Positions 6,488-15,199 of a stretch of 38,590 nucleotides of DNA are shown here, one piece after another. The number at the start of each line of letters is the position of its first letter. Positions within the stretch are counted from its first letter, which is position 1. The DNA comes from JAWLGW01 sp964569055 (GTDB lineage: Bacteria > Planctomycetota > J058): NCBI GenBank assembly GCA_964569055.1, contig CAZMSZ010000018.1, positions 1 to 38,590 of the forward strand, written 5' to 3'. Below the pieces are notes generated by a model. It was given only the letters and a program-made list of their open reading frames with translations, was not told the origin of the DNA and did not search any database. A program made the position numbers and the translations under genes.

Positions 6488-9442
6488 CTAGCGGACGTCC
6501 ACCCCCACGCTGAACGAAAACCCCGGCGCGTCCCCCTCCAGCTCCACGAGGTGCTCGAACGCGGTGTTGCGCGGGCTGGCGTCGGTGCCGTCGCCTGCCC
6601 GGGCGTTGCGGCGCGCGTCGTGGCCCGCGTCGGCGTAGCCGATCCGCACGCTGACCGTGTTGCCGCCGAACGTCTCGCTCAGGGTGTAGACCCCGCCCTG
6701 GTCCTGCTCGACCAGGCCGCCCGGGCCGTCGAGGGCGAGGGCCTGCAGGTTGGGGCTGAGGCCGGCGCGCACGTAGAGCGTGCCCGCGGCGGGGTCGAGG
6801 GCGTAGCGGACCTCGACCTCGCCGGGCGCGCGCCAGGTGAGCTCCTTGGTGCGCGCGTCGTCGCTGGAGCGGAACACCAGACCGACCGCGCTCGTCGAGA
6901 CCGCGGCCACGCCCTGGTCGTTGACCCAGCCCTTGCCCAGGCCGCTCGCCCACACGTCCTTGAGCGCCGAGTTGCGCGCGGCGCCCAGGAAGTCGTCCTC
7001 CCAGGCCACCTCCGGGCTGGGCGACGGGTAGGCCAGCGGGCTGCCGATCACCTGGTAGCCCTCGCCGCTGGCGGCGTCGCGCGCGAAGCCCGCGACCAGG
7101 CGCCCGCCGTCGCGCTCGCACACCAGCAGGAGCCGCTCGTCGGCGAGCAGGTACTCGGGCTCGCCGTCGAGGTCGATGTCGCGGGCCTCGGCGATCGGGC
7201 TCACGGGCGGCGCGGCCGCCCAGCGCGCGGCCTCGGCCACCAGCGCCGCCTCGCCAGCGTGCGTGGCGAGGGCGTAGGAGAAGCCCGACAGCTCGTCGTA
7301 GGAGGTGTCGGGGCTGACGTAGGCGCCGCTCGTCAGGCGGGTGGTGTCGTGGTTGTCCTCGCGGTGCCAGGCGGTGCGATACAGGCAGGAGGCGAACACC
7401 TGCGCGGCCAGGTCGCGCAGCGCGCCGGGCGGCGCCGCCTGGACGGCGGCCCACGCGTCGCCGAGCAGGGTGCCCGCCGTGTGGACGTCGCCGATCGTGC
7501 GCGCGTGCGGCCGCCCGTAGCGGAGCGGCGGGCGCAGCGCCGCCAGCGAGGCCTCCAGCGGGTGACCGTAGTACCAGTGGTCGTAGCTCTCCTCGCAGGC
7601 GTGGCGCAGCCAGGCGTGGGTCTCGACCGGGAGCCCGCTCGCCGCGCCGTGGTCGGCGACCGGGGTCCAGCCGCGCGCCGCGAGCTCCTGCAGCCCCGCC
7701 ACCTCGATCCACGGCCGCTGGGCGAGCCACTCCAGCACGCGGTCGTAGGCGTCGGGTATCGAGGAGCTCCCCTTGTGCCCGGCGAACTCCTCCCAGTCGG
7801 CCACCAGCACCACGGCCTGCTCGGGGTTGGGGTCGAGCGCGCGCTCGATCAGCCGACGCCGCAGCGCCAGGCTGGGGCCGCCGTCCTCGGTCGCGAACGG
7901 CGAGACCGTGGTGTCGATCACGAAGCAGTCGACCCCGCCCACCCGGTGCAGCCCGCCGCCGGGCGCGCTGACCCCGAACCACCGCTCGAGGTGCTCGGGG
8001 TCGAGCACGGTGTGCGTGAAGCCCCAGGCGCGCAGCTCCGCCAAGGTCGAGCCGCGGATCACCCGCTCGGGGCACCAGAACACGGGGCCCGGCGCGCTCA
8101 CGCCCAGCCGCTCGCGGGCCACCTCGGCCCCCAGCTCCACGAACCGGCGGTTCGCCGCCCCCTCGAAGTAGGGCAGCACGTTGTCGACGTACGGTCCGGG
8201 CAGGAAGTCGCCCTCGCCGTTGGTCGGGTCGCCGTCGAAGAACCCGGCCAGCTCGCGCAGGAAGGCGCCCCCGTCCTGGCGCGGGTCCGACGTGCGGGCC
8301 CAGCCGATCGCGTTGGTGAGCACGCCCGTCAGGTGGACCGTGAGCGGGAGCCCGTGCGCGCGGTGGCTCTCGAGCGTGCGGTGGAGCCCCGTGACGTGTC
8401 CCTCGCTGGTGGTGGTGCGGGTGGAGTGGACCAGGTCCGCCAGCGTGCTGGCGTCGAGCGCGGCCCGGTTGCCGATCACGACCGGGGCCACGACCGCCTG
8501 ACGCCCCGCGACCCAGCTCTCGCGCGCGGCCTGGTCGAGCGAGCGGTCGAGGAGGTCGAGCTCGAGCAGCGCGTCCTCCGCGCGCCCCTGCCCGTCACGC
8601 ACGGTGAGCACCTGGAACGTCAGCGGCTGCCCGCTCCAGCCCAGGCCCGCCAGCGCCGCCTCGTCGAGCGCCAGCTCGATCGCGTCGAGGTCGGCGCGCA
8701 GCGCGACCTCGAGCCCGCCCGCCGGGGCGCTGAGCGCGGACGCGCCGCCCGGGCCCTCGAGCCGCAAGGTCGAGGCGTCCTCGAACACGAGCGCCGCGCC
8801 GAACCCGACCGCGCTCGTCTCGCGCAGCCCGAGCGGCGGGCGCGTGGCGACCGCGCCGCTCCAGCCGATCAGCACCACGAGGTCGAGCCCGCCCAGCTCG
8901 GCCCCGTAGCGCAGGTCGAGCAGGTCGACCCGCAGCAGCAGCCGCCCGCCCTCGCGCCGGCTGTAGAACGCGACCAGCTCGCGCGAGGCGGTCAGCCCGT
9001 CGCCCGCCAGCCGCACGTCGAGCGGGTCGAGGGCGCGCAGGTCGCCGGCCTCCCACTCGCGCAGGTGCTCGCGCACCTCGCCGCGGGCGGTCGCGCCCAG
9101 GCGCGGCCCAGGCCCGACGGTGATCGGCCGCGCCGGGGTGGGGAGCGCCCCGGCGGCGGGCGCGCTCGCCCCTCCCGAGGTGAGCCCACCCCGACCGGGC
9201 GGCGGCGGGGTGACCCCGCCGCCTCCCACGGCGGCGCTGGTGGCCGGCGCCACGGCGCCGCCGCTCGCGGCCGGCGGGGTCGGCGCGAGCGTGGTCGCGC
9301 TCGGCGGCGCGTGAGGCGAGGCGGAGGACGAGCCCGCCGCGGCGTGGGTCACGCGGGGCTCGGCCTGGCCGCAGCCGGTGAGCAGCGCCAGCGCCGCGGC
9401 CGACGCGAGGACGAGGGACGTGCGCGATCCAGGCAGCTCCAC
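6488..9442 (-). CDS. large lipoprotein, probable GH57/GH38-like carbohydrate-active enzyme
   Basis: 984 residues from GTG at 9442, chosen because GGAGGAG lies five bases upstream and the stop of the preceding gene is two bases away. A signal peptide ends in a lipobox (LLTGC, Cys24), so the protein is anchored to a membrane. A long Ser/Ala/Pro/Gly linker follows to about residue 100. The middle has features of a (beta/alpha)-barrel of the GH57/GH38 or polysaccharide-deacetylase kind: FWCPERVIRGSTL, ELRAWGFTHTVLD and VVLVADWEEFAG. The C-terminal part includes DIDLDGEPEYLLA and a beta-rich region resembling the C-terminal domains of GH57 transferases. Catalytic residues cannot be assigned with certainty. 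It forms a two-gene operon with the propeller lipoprotein at 9445. Confidence 0.6.
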   Translation of the reverse strand: MELPGSRTSLVLASAAALALLTGCGQAEPRVTHAAAGSSSASPHAPPSATTLAPTPPAASGGAVAPATSAAVGGGGVTPPPPGRGGLTSGGASAPAAGALPTPARPITVGPGPRLGATARGEVREHLREWEAGDLRALDPLDVRLAGDGLTASRELVAFYSRREGGRLLLRVDLLDLRYGAELGGLDLVVLIGWSGAVATRPPLGLRETSAVGFGAALVFEDASTLRLEGPGGASALSAPAGGLEVALRADLDAIELALDEAALAGLGWSGQPLTFQVLTVRDGQGRAEDALLELDLLDRSLDQAARESWVAGRQAVVAPVVIGNRAALDASTLADLVHSTRTTTSEGHVTGLHRTLESHRAHGLPLTVHLTGVLTNAIGWARTSDPRQDGGAFLRELAGFFDGDPTNGEGDFLPGPYVDNVLPYFEGAANRRFVELGAEVARERLGVSAPGPVFWCPERVIRGSTLAELRAWGFTHTVLDPEHLERWFGVSAPGGGLHRVGGVDCFVIDTTVSPFATEDGGPSLALRRRLIERALDPNPEQAVVLVADWEEFAGHKGSSSIPDAYDRVLEWLAQRPWIEVAGLQELAARGWTPVADHGAASGLPVETHAWLRHACEESYDHWYYGHPLEASLAALRPPLRYGRPHARTIGDVHTAGTLLGDAWAAVQAAPPGALRDLAAQVFASCLYRTAWHREDNHDTTRLTSGAYVSPDTSYDELSGFSYALATHAGEAALVAEAARWAAAPPVSPIAEARDIDLDGEPEYLLADERLLLVCERDGGRLVAGFARDAASGEGYQVIGSPLAYPSPSPEVAWEDDFLGAARNSALKDVWASGLGKGWVNDQGVAAVSTSAVGLVFRSSDDARTKELTWRAPGEVEVRYALDPAAGTLYVRAGLSPNLQALALDGPGGLVEQDQGGVYTLSETFGGNTVSVRIGYADAGHDARRNARAGDGTDASPRNTAFEHLVELEGDAPGFSFSVGVDVR

Positions 9443-9444
9443 GA

Positions 9445-12210
9445 TCACTCCTCCCCGCAGGCGCGCAGCACGACCCGGCCGGGCTCGACCCACAGGGCGG
9501 CCAGCCCGCCGGTGGGGCTGCCCGCCAAGGCCGTGCGCTGACTCGGGCCTCGGGCGAGGTCGAGCGCCGCCGGCGTGCTCCAGGCCCCGCTCGGGTCGGC
9601 GAGCGCGAGCATGGGGCGCGCGTCCGCGCCCGCGTGCTGGGTCCACAGCGCGGCGGCCCGCCCGTGGCCCTCGCCGCCGAGCACGGCCACGTCGACCGAC
9701 CAGCAGCCGCCCGGGCTCAGCTCGATCGGGGGCAGGAAGGCCGAGGCCCCGCCAGGCCGGGTGGCAGCGCGCACCCGCCCGTCCTCGACCCACACCACGT
9801 GCACGTCCTCACCGGCGCAGGCGACGCGCGGCGCGTACTGTCCGGCCACGCCCGAGGCGACGGCGGCCACGCGGGTGGCGCCGCTCGGGGCGCGGGTCGC
9901 GAGCAGCACCGCGCGGCCGGTCGCGTCCTTCCGCTCGAACACCACGTGCAGCGCCCCGCGCGCGTCGAACGCCGCGTGAGGGCTCCAGGCCCGCGCGCCC
10001 GGCACGAGCGAGCCGAGCGGCGTGCTCGGACCCAGGCCCGCCCCCTGGCCGAGCCGCACGCGCAGCGCGTGGTCGCCCGCAGACCCCGGCTCGGTCCACA
10101 CCAGCGCCAGCTCGCCGCGCGGTCCGCTCGCCAGGGCCGGGGCGTAGGCGGGCGTGGCGCTCGAGACGGGCGCGGGCGACGACCAGCTCCCCGAGGCGTC
10201 CCGCCGCGCCGCGTAGACCGCGAACCCGCCGGGGGCGTCCTCCTCCCAGGCCGCCCACAGCCCGTCGCCCTGGGCGGCCAGCGTCGGCCGGTAGGAGCCG
10301 TTCGCCGAGCGCGAGGCGTTCTCCGGCAGGCTGAACGCGCCGCTCGCGTCGCCGAGGGCCACGAACACCTCGGCGCTCCCCCCGGCCTCGACCGACCAGG
10401 CCGCGGCCAGGGCCCCGCTCGGCGTGAAGGCGGCCGCCGGCCGCGACGGCTCCCCGCCGGGCGCGGCCACCGTGGCGGGCGCCTCGAGGCCGCCCGGCTC
10501 GCGCCAGGTCTCGAAGATCCGGTGGCGTCCGAGCGTGAAGTCCTGCCACAGCACGCGCAGCCGCGCCCCCTCCGAGACCACCGTGGGGTGGTCGCGCGTC
10601 CCCGCCCCGCGGGTCAGGAGCTGGACGGGCGAGAACCCGCCGCCCACCTCCTCGGCGTGGGCGAGCTGCTTGGCGGTGCCCATGCTGCGGGCCAGCGCCA
10701 GGTCGTCCTCCACCCACACCACCTGCAGGCGGCCCTGGTGGAGCGCGAGCGCCGGCCGGGACGAGTCGACCGCCGGGCTGCGCGAGACGGTGAGCGGCTG
10801 GGACCAGCCCGACGGCCCGCGCCGCTGGTGGAACACCTCGCCGCCCGACACGAAGGCGAGGTGCAAGGTGGCCCCGTCCGCGAGCAGGGCCGCCTGCTCG
10901 ACCGGCTGGGCGGCGCTCGCCACCACCTCGATCGGCCCGTAGCCGGCGCTCGTCCACTCGCGCAGGCGCACCTCGCTGCGCGCGACGTCGTTCTCGCACC
11001 AGGCGATCGCGAGCCGGTCGCCGGGGAGCGCGGCCAGCGCGGGCTCGCTGGCGCGCGCGCCCGCGGCCGCCGAGGTGACCTCCGCCACGGTCGACCACCG
11101 CCCCGCGCCGTCGCGCACGCGGTGGCGCACGCGCTGATCGGGGCCGGGCTGGTCGTGCCACACCACGTGCAGCGCGCCGGCGAGCACACGCGCTTGCGGC
11201 CGGAGGCCCGGCCCGCTCGAGACGAGCTCGGAGGGCGCCCAGCCGAACGCGACCGGGTCGAAGCGCGTGGCGCGGACCACGAACCCGCCGCCCGCGCGGT
11301 CCCACTGCTCCCACACGAGGTGCGGCAGGCCGCCCTGCCCCAGGGCGAGGTGGGCGTTCCAGGCGGTGTCGGCGCTGTTGGCCACGTCGTCGGGCGGCGA
11401 GAACGAGCGCCCGTCGAACACCGTGTAGAACACGTCGCTGGTGCCCGCGTTCTGATAGCAGGCCACGTGGGTCCGCCCGTGCTCGTCGCGGACCGCGTGG
11501 GGCCTGAGCCCCTCGCCCGCCAGCTCGAACGCCACGCGCGGGGTGGTCCAGCGCCCGACCCGCAGCAGCGGCCCCGCCGCGGGCGCGGCCTCGAGCGCCA
11601 CGCCACCCGGGGCGTCGGCGACCAGCGCGGTCGGACCCTCGAGCACGAGCTGGAACGTGTCGCCCGCCCGGGCCCCCGAGGCGAGGTCGATCGTGACCAG
11701 GCCGCGCAGCGCGTCCCCGGCGGCGAGCGGCAGCGGCGCGAGCGTGAAGGACAGCGGCCCGTCGTCGTGGGCCAGGCCGCCGCTCGCGAGCACGCGGTCG
11801 ACCGCGCGGTCGAACCGGCCGTCGCCGTCCTGGTCGAGCGCGAGGCGAGCCGTCGCCACGCCGCTCGGGTCGTCGAGCGAGCCGCGCGCGAGCAAGCTCA
11901 GCCCGCGCACCTCGAGCGGGTCGGGGCCGAGGTTCTCGAGCGCGAACGCGAGCGCGGTGACCTCGAGCGCGCCGGGCTCGACCCGGCGCGGCCCAGGGCC
12001 GGTCAGCCGCAGCCGCGCGCCGGTGGCCGCGGCGGGCGCCCCGCTCCCGGGCGCGGAGGAGCCGACCGCGGCCGTCTGGATCGGGCCGTGGGGAATGCCC
12101 GCGCCGGCCTTGGCTGGGGCCGCGACGGTGGCCGGGTGCCGCCCGCAGCCGGCGAGCAGGGCGCAGGAGGCGAGGGTCAGGGCCCAACCGGGCGTCGCGA
12201 CGTGGCGCAT
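9445..12210 (-). CDS. large beta-propeller-like lipoprotein
   Basis: 921 residues from ATG at 12210, preceded by GAGGAGGAG on the minus strand. The N-terminus is a signal peptide with lipobox ALLAGC (Cys22). A Pro/Ala-rich linker leads to a beta-sandwich-like section (residues about 45-210, LRLTGPGPRRVEPGALEV...) that includes a Ca-type DQDGDGRFDR loop. The rest consists of imperfect repeats of about 50 residues with the recurring form hxVVWxD or LxxAWE (LHVVWHDQPG, LQVVWVEDDLA, LRVLWQDFTLG, LWAAWEEDAPG, LALVWTEPG, LHVVFERKD, VHVVWVEDGRV). These are typical of BNR-type propellers in exported proteins. It is probably a surface-exposed or periplasmic scaffold or binding protein. It is coupled to the GH57-like gene. 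Confidence 0.75.
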   Translation of the reverse strand: MRHVATPGWALTLASCALLAGCGRHPATVAAPAKAGAGIPHGPIQTAAVGSSAPGSGAPAAATGARLRLTGPGPRRVEPGALEVTALAFALENLGPDPLEVRGLSLLARGSLDDPSGVATARLALDQDGDGRFDRAVDRVLASGGLAHDDGPLSFTLAPLPLAAGDALRGLVTIDLASGARAGDTFQLVLEGPTALVADAPGGVALEAAPAAGPLLRVGRWTTPRVAFELAGEGLRPHAVRDEHGRTHVACYQNAGTSDVFYTVFDGRSFSPPDDVANSADTAWNAHLALGQGGLPHLVWEQWDRAGGGFVVRATRFDPVAFGWAPSELVSSGPGLRPQARVLAGALHVVWHDQPGPDQRVRHRVRDGAGRWSTVAEVTSAAAGARASEPALAALPGDRLAIAWCENDVARSEVRLREWTSAGYGPIEVVASAAQPVEQAALLADGATLHLAFVSGGEVFHQRRGPSGWSQPLTVSRSPAVDSSRPALALHQGRLQVVWVEDDLALARSMGTAKQLAHAEEVGGGFSPVQLLTRGAGTRDHPTVVSEGARLRVLWQDFTLGRHRIFETWREPGGLEAPATVAAPGGEPSRPAAAFTPSGALAAAWSVEAGGSAEVFVALGDASGAFSLPENASRSANGSYRPTLAAQGDGLWAAWEEDAPGGFAVYAARRDASGSWSSPAPVSSATPAYAPALASGPRGELALVWTEPGSAGDHALRVRLGQGAGLGPSTPLGSLVPGARAWSPHAAFDARGALHVVFERKDATGRAVLLATRAPSGATRVAAVASGVAGQYAPRVACAGEDVHVVWVEDGRVRAATRPGGASAFLPPIELSPGGCWSVDVAVLGGEGHGRAAALWTQHAGADARPMLALADPSGAWSTPAALDLARGPSQRTALAGSPTGGLAALWVEPGRVVLRACGEE

Positions 12211-12360
12211 GACTCCTCCTCAGGGGGGAGGAGAGGCGCCGCGCGAGCGAACCGGACGCTGGGCGATGGTCCTGGAACGACGTGAGTTAGCCGCTCTCCG
12301 CCGCAATCGGGCGGTGCCGGGCAGCCAGATCCGGGCGCTACCCAGGGTCGGAGGTCAGGC

Positions 12361-12648
12361 TCAGCGTGGCGGGAGGCTGCCGCGGGTGATCGCCTCCTGC
12401 AGCCGCTTCCACTTGGTCACGACCGCTTCCTCGAGCTTGGCGGTGAAGGCCACGTCGTCCGCAGGGGGGATCTCGTCGGGTTCGAGCTCCACCACCCCGC
12501 GGTAGGTCGCGTGCACGACCCGCGGGTCGATCGGGCTGTTGCGGTTGTCGAGGATCTCGTACAGGCCGAACGTCCAGCGGTCGCGCGCCTCCGCCATGTC
12601 GGGGGGCGAGGACTGGATCAGCCACTTGGAGAAGCTCCAGGGCGTCAC
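12361..12648 (-). CDS. small hypothetical protein
   Basis: 95 residues from a GTG at 12648, 8 bases after the stop of the upstream TPR-like gene. The product begins MTPWSFSKWLIQ and is rich in charged residues, with a helical C-terminal half (AKLEEAVVTKWKRLQEAI). I do not recognise the family. The overlapping frame at 12338-12625 has Arg/Pro-rich composition and is rejected as a shadow. The ribosome site is weak, and an internal ATG at the DMAEARDRW segment is an alternative start. Confidence 0.55.
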   Translation of the reverse strand: MTPWSFSKWLIQSSPPDMAEARDRWTFGLYEILDNRNSPIDPRVVHATYRGVVELEPDEIPPADDVAFTAKLEEAVVTKWKRLQEAITRGSLPPR

Positions 12649-12656
12649 GACGGAGC

Positions 12657-12968
12657 TCAGCTCGCGTCGTCGTCGACGGCCTGGCGGAAGCGCTCGGCGA
12701 TCCGCTCCTGCCCGAGCTTGCGGTAGGCCTCGGCCGAGAGCAGCAGGCCCTCCTCGGTCGGGCCGATCAGGCGCTCCGCGGTGGCGAGCGCCTTGAGCGC
12801 CGCGACGGGGTCGCGCTGCACGACGTCCCGGGCCAGGTTCATGCAGGTCTCGCCCACGCAGCGGTCGGCGAAGCGCGAGTAGGCCGCGACCGCGGTGGTG
12901 AACTTGCCGCGGCGCACGAGCTTGTCGCCGACCTCGAGGTAACGATCAGTGGTCGCACGCTGGATCAT
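12657..12968 (-). CDS. small TPR-like helical protein
   Basis: 103 residues from ATG at 12968, with a run of six G just upstream as ribosome site. The sequence YLEVGDKLVRRGKFTTAVAAYSRFAD, then DPVAALKALATAERLIG and LLLSAEAYRKLGQERIAERF, has the length and small/large residue spacing of two to three tetratricopeptide-like helix pairs. No signal peptide is present. The function is not predictable; protein-protein contact is the usual role of such repeats. It is the first gene of a two-gene unit with the 95-residue hypothetical protein. Confidence 0.65.
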   Translation of the reverse strand: MIQRATTDRYLEVGDKLVRRGKFTTAVAAYSRFADRCVGETCMNLARDVVQRDPVAALKALATAERLIGPTEEGLLLSAEAYRKLGQERIAERFRQAVDDDAS

Positions 12969-13165
12969 GGAACCCCCCAGGCGCCGGTGTCCCCGCTGCA
13001 ATGGGTAGGCCATGGCGGCCTGGCACTGTGCTCGTTGGGGTTATCGCCTGGGTCGAGGGATGAGAAGGGGATGAAATTTAGAGGGGGTATGAAGAAGTTG
13101 AGCGTGGAATCCCTGTCAGCACTCGACTTGTGCACGTCCGAAACCTGACGCCAGCCTGTCGGGCC

Positions 13166-13867
13166 TCAACAGTCGAGGCGCAGGATCCCCTCGCCGATCT
13201 GAATGATGTCGCCGCTGCGCAGCGAGCTGCGCCGGACCGCGCGGCCGTTGACGACCAACCCGTTCTTGCTCTGGTGGTCGCTGATGATGAACGTGCCGAG
13301 CTTGTACTCGATCTTGGCGTGCTCGCGCGACACGCTGGCGAGCTCGAGGCGGATCCCGCAGCCCTCGGCGCGGCCGATCGTCGCCTCGGTCTTGCTCAGG
13401 CGATAGGCCTTGACCGGCTTGCCCTCGTGGAACAGGGTCAGCCGCCCCTCGCCGCGGCGGAACTCCTCCTCCTTCTTGGCCTGATACTTCTTGAGCGCGT
13501 TCCCCTCGGTCAGGTCGACCGGGGTGAACCGCTCGGTCTTGGTCCCCGGCGCGCTCGACTTGCCGCTGCGCCCGGAGACGGCCGCCGCGCGGGCCGAGGT
13601 CCGCGCCGAGCTGGCCGAGGTGCGGCGGGAGCGGCCGCTCGCGCCGTCCTTGACCGCCTCACGGCGGGAGGAGCGCGCCTCGAGCTTCTGCGACTCGAGC
13701 ACCGAGCGCTTCGAGACCGCGGCCGCGCGCGTCGAGGCCACGCCCGCCTGCGAGCTCGAGGGCACGCGGATCTGCTCCCCGCACTGCTTGCACTTGACGC
13801 GCTTGCCGGAGAACGTCTCGGGGACCTTGTAGGCCTTGCCGCAGGTGCAGGCGAACTTGATCGACAT
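13166..13867 (-). CDS. zinc-ribbon/FHA-domain protein
   Basis: 233 residues from ATG at 13867. The N-terminus carries a compact zinc ribbon (CxC at residues 7 and 9, CxxC at 26 and 29, with KVPETFSGKRVKC between). This type is especially frequent in Planctomycetota. A Ser/Arg/Ala-rich basic linker follows (about 35-115). The C-terminal 95 residues are an FHA domain, with TIGR near the start, SREHA in the phosphothreonine loop and SKNGLVVNG. FHA domains bind phosphothreonine peptides, so the protein should report on Ser/Thr kinase signalling; no kinase gene lies in the window. The frame extends further upstream to 13972 but without the ribbon, so that start is rejected. Confidence 0.88.
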   Translation of the reverse strand: MSIKFACTCGKAYKVPETFSGKRVKCKQCGEQIRVPSSSQAGVASTRAAAVSKRSVLESQKLEARSSRREAVKDGASGRSRRTSASSARTSARAAAVSGRSGKSSAPGTKTERFTPVDLTEGNALKKYQAKKEEEFRRGEGRLTLFHEGKPVKAYRLSKTEATIGRAEGCGIRLELASVSREHAKIEYKLGTFIISDHQSKNGLVVNGRAVRRSSLRSGDIIQIGEGILRLDC

Positions 13868-13975
13868 GCACGGCACCCCGTCTGTGGGCAGGCGCGCTCG
13901 CGCGCCAAGGCGGGGGAGGATAGCAAGAGCGAGGCGCGATCCGGAAGGCACGCGACGCGCCTCCGGACGCATGCA

Positions 13976-15079
13976 TCAGCGGCCGAGGCGTTCGACCTCG
14001 CGCTCGAGCGTCGCGAGGGCGCTCGCGAGCGGGTAGCGCGTCAGGGGTGGCAGCTCCCCCGCGTCGACCGCCTTGCGCAGCAGGTCCTCGGCCTCGTGCG
14101 CCGAGAGGACATGGTCCTCCTCGGCGCGGCGGGCGGCGAGGGACTGCACGTAGGCGCGGACGGCGCCCGGGTGGGAGCGCTCGACCTCCAGCCAGAACGT
14201 GAACGCGAGCACGTAGAACACGTAGTCGCGCGTGAGGGGGTCGTCGGGGCGCGCCTCGCCCTCGGCCCAGGGGCGGCGCTCGAGCGCCTCCGCCCGCAGG
14301 AGGATCGTCTCGAGCTCGCGCAGGCCCTCGGCGATCGAGGAGTCCTCGCGCGCGGCGAGGGCGCGCCGCACCCTGGCGAGCGAGCCCTCGACGTCGTCGA
14401 GCGCGAGGTTGACGCTCCCGGGGCCGAGGAAGCGATGCGAGCGCACGATCCACGAGGCGAGCTGGCGCCAGCGCGTGAGGTCCGCCCACAGGACGCCGCG
14501 CTCCTCGCGGGCGCCGAGGAACTCGATCATGCGCGCGAGGCTGGCGCGCGCGGCGGCGGGGTCGCGCCGGAGCAGGACCTCGTGCTCCATGAGCTCGGCG
14601 ATCCCGTCGTGCATCCACCGCAGGTAGGGATCGAGCGCGGTGACCTGCAGCAGGACCGTGGCCTCGGTCACCTCGTGGGCGGCGGTCCCGACCAGCCGCC
14701 GGCGGGTCTCGGGCTGCTCGGTCCACGGGTACCGGAAGCGGATCCGCCAGCCGTCGGGGCCGTGGGCCAGGTCGCAGCGGGTCTCGAGGACGTGCTCGCC
14801 GTCCCCGGCGGGCGGGCCGGAGGTGGCGTAGATCAGCACCTCGGCGCGAGGCGGCACGAGGCCGAGGCGCTCGCCGACGTCGGTCTGGACCGAGGCGAGC
14901 TCGGGCAGCAGGCTCTCGGCGGTCGCCCGCTCGACCTCGTGGTAGATCACCCGGGTGGCGCGGTCGCTCGTCCAGACCGACTCGAGGTGCTCGATCACGG
15001 CGTCGTCGAGGCCCGGCGGCTGCGCGAGGCAGCCGGCGAGCGAGAGCAACGTGACCCCGAGCGCGAGACGCAGCACCAC
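13976..15079 (-). CDS. lipoprotein with degenerate gluzincin-like (peptidase MA-like) motif
   Basis: 367 residues from GTG at 15079. The signal peptide ends in the lipobox LAGC (Cys17). The middle has AAHEVTEATVLL at 133-144 and then WMHDGIAELMEHEV at 155-168. This arrangement is that of the HExxH plus WxxEGxAE helix pair in peptidase-MA-type metalloproteases. Here the second His of HExxH is Glu (HEVTE), and the third ligand helix reads HDGIAE. The protein may therefore be an inactive relative or use altered metal ligands. The C-terminal 150 residues are helical and Arg/Glu-rich. It stands alone, minus strand, with a possible promoter at 15133-15161. Confidence 0.55.
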   Translation of the reverse strand: MVLRLALGVTLLSLAGCLAQPPGLDDAVIEHLESVWTSDRATRVIYHEVERATAESLLPELASVQTDVGERLGLVPPRAEVLIYATSGPPAGDGEHVLETRCDLAHGPDGWRIRFRYPWTEQPETRRRLVGTAAHEVTEATVLLQVTALDPYLRWMHDGIAELMEHEVLLRRDPAAARASLARMIEFLGAREERGVLWADLTRWRQLASWIVRSHRFLGPGSVNLALDDVEGSLARVRRALAAREDSSIAEGLRELETILLRAEALERRPWAEGEARPDDPLTRDYVFYVLAFTFWLEVERSHPGAVRAYVQSLAARRAEEDHVLSAHEAEDLLRKAVDAGELPPLTRYPLASALATLEREVERLGR

Positions 15080-15132
15080 CGTGAGCCGACCTCTCCGCGC
15101 GCACAGACGGGCGCACGGGTTCCCCGCTTCAC

Positions 15133-15161
15133 ATTGTAGGGTTTGGCCCCGCGGTGTGCCT
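15133..15161 (-). promoter_or_regulatory. possible promoter of the peptidase-like lipoprotein gene
   Basis: On the minus strand TACAAT (complement of 15133-15138) is preceded 17 bases upstream by GGCACA, a weak -35. The start codon at 15079 lies about 55 bases downstream. The same TACAAT -10 appears in the promoter at 28153. Confidence 0.35.
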
Positions 15162-15199
15162 GAGGGTGCGGTATCAGGGATTCCCTTACTCGCCGCGAG

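Noticed and set aside
6323..9541. Long plus-strand open frame opposite the GH57-like lipoprotein
   Set aside because: No domains, Arg/Ala/Val-rich shadow; the minus strand has a lipobox, a ribosome site and a coupled neighbour.
9634..12285. Long plus-strand open frame opposite the propeller lipoprotein
   Set aside because: Shadow composition and no start context; the minus strand has a clear lipoprotein with repeats.
13868..13972. Upstream extension of the FHA protein start
   Set aside because: The extra residues show no conserved content, and the zinc ribbon begins right at the ATG at 13867, the usual N-terminus for this type.
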